Below are positions 63,610 through 64,000 of a stretch of DNA of 64,000 nucleotides, in pieces; position 1 is the stretch's first letter; the number at the start of each line of letters is the position of its first letter. The stretch spans positions 2,091,501 to 2,155,500 of the forward strand of contig CP155577.1 of assembly GCA_001306305.2 (NCBI GenBank), read 5' to 3'. Under the pieces are notes generated by a model. The model was not told where the DNA came from. It saw nothing but the letters and a program-made list of their open reading frames with translations, and ran no database searches. A program made the translations under genes and the position numbers. Source of the stretch: Citromicrobium bathyomarinum (GTDB taxonomy: Bacteria; Pseudomonadota; Alphaproteobacteria; Sphingomonadales; Sphingomonadaceae).

Positions 63610-64000
63610 TTACGCAAAGGCGGAGCCGGGCAAACTTAGCTGCTTGTCCCCCAAGCCGGGCTTGTGAGCGGCCAGAACCGCGTGCGGAAGCACGATCAGC
63701 TGCGGGGTCTGGGTATAGAGCAGCGCCGCGCAAATCCGCCGCCCGGGATAGATCGCGGCGAGCGCGTGGGCATAGGCGGACATCTGCCGCAGCGTCGCGG
63801 TGGGCACCTGTTCGAGCGATGTGGGCGCGCGGCGAGTGGTCTTGTAATCGACCACCAGCACCTCTTCCTCGGCCACACACAGCCGGTCGAGCTTGCCGGT
63901 GACCACCTGCCCCTCAACCGTCGCGGCGAGCGAGACCTCGGCCAGCGCACCGGGCGCGAACAGCGCGGCGAAATCGGGATGGTCGAGCACGCCAAGCGCC
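63610..64000 (-). CDS. addA: AddA helicase-nuclease, C-terminal part (partial)
   Basis: The visible 130 codons are the C-terminal nuclease end of AddA: VLDHPDFAALFAPGALAEVS, GKLDRLCVAEEEVLVVDYKT (RecB-family nuclease motif with D and K) and QMSAYAHALAAIYPG. AddAB resects double-strand breaks for recombination. The frame continues off the right edge, so the 5' end and helicase domain are outside. It lies 48 bases upstream of trxA, an order also seen in other sphingomonads. Confidence 0.88.
   Translation of the reverse strand, partial: ALGVLDHPDFAALFAPGALAEVSLAATVEGQVVTGKLDRLCVAEEEVLVVDYKTTRRAPTSLEQVPTATLRQMSAYAHALAAIYPGRRICAALLYTQTPQLIVLPHAVLAAHKPGLGDKQLSLPGSAFA

Overview
The window is GC-rich, densely coded chromosomal DNA from an alphaproteobacterium, most likely order Sphingomonadales and probably family Erythrobacteraceae. 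The pointers are an imuA gene behind a GTTC-N7-GTTC LexA box, the XrtA/PEP-CTERM regulators PrsK and PrsR with their partner glycosyltransferase, the long (534 aa) isocitrate lyase divergent from a RamB/ScfR-type regulator, DUF2842, and 6S RNA lying between zapA and the 5-formyltetrahydrofolate cyclo-ligase gene. No plasmid or phage genes are visible and most genes are core metabolism or housekeeping. The species cannot be named from the sequence alone.

Layout. 1-4.1 kb: the 5' part of imuA, a flavin-fold stress protein, an amino-acid permease and an SNF-type symporter. 4.2-6.2 kb: panB and a DUF475/TerC-like membrane protein. 6.2-11.1 kb: a minus-strand operon epsB-type sugar transferase > prsK > prsR, joined by one-base TGATG overlaps. 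11.1-14.9 kb: a small membrane protein, then the glyoxylate-shunt pair (regulator divergent from aceA). 15-23.5 kb: beta-carbonic anhydrase, M20 amidohydrolase, SLC13/RCK transporter, tRNA-Leu, inositol monophosphatase, efp, an M23 peptidase and thiE. 23.6-30.1 kb: a minus-strand central-carbon cluster tkt > gap > pgk > thioesterase > 2OG-oxygenase-like > class I aldolase. 30.3-33 kb: a small coiled-coil gene, zapA, 6S RNA, fau, DUF2842 and an Fpg/Nei glycosylase. 33-39.4 kb: GST, tRNA-Asp, the branched-chain 2-oxoacid dehydrogenase operon (E1alpha > E1beta > E2), thyA and tRNA-Pro. 39.6-53.5 kb: a HerA-like ATPase, a YqaE/Pmp3 peptide, an ABC1 kinase, a DUF885 protein, LMW-PTP, recG, sdhE, mfd, an EAL phosphodiesterase and nadK. 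56.4-64 kb: a TauE/SafE exporter, secA, two secreted proteins, argJ, an IMPase-family phosphatase, trxA and the 3' end of addA.

The only accessory-looking stretch is 53.66-56.4 kb, directly downstream of tRNA-Asn. Its base composition is visibly lower in GC. It holds a two-gene unit (a two-TM protein with a GAF-like sensor domain plus a 62-residue helical protein) and a complete 955-bp IS5-family element inserted exactly at the stop codon of the second gene. The two-TM/GAF protein resembles in layout the membrane effectors of nucleotide-signalling conflict systems, but that is a hypothesis and no nucleotide cyclase or nuclease gene accompanies it here.

Other points of note: the TauE/SafE reading frame overlaps the end of secA and has no ATG, GTG or TTG upstream of its first conserved motif; a 29-bp element occurs twice, 39 kb apart, with covarying ends; two copies of an intergenic palindromic repeat flank 4.5 kb; EcfG-like promoters precede two small stress-type membrane protein genes; and two convergent gene pairs end in a shared CTAG.
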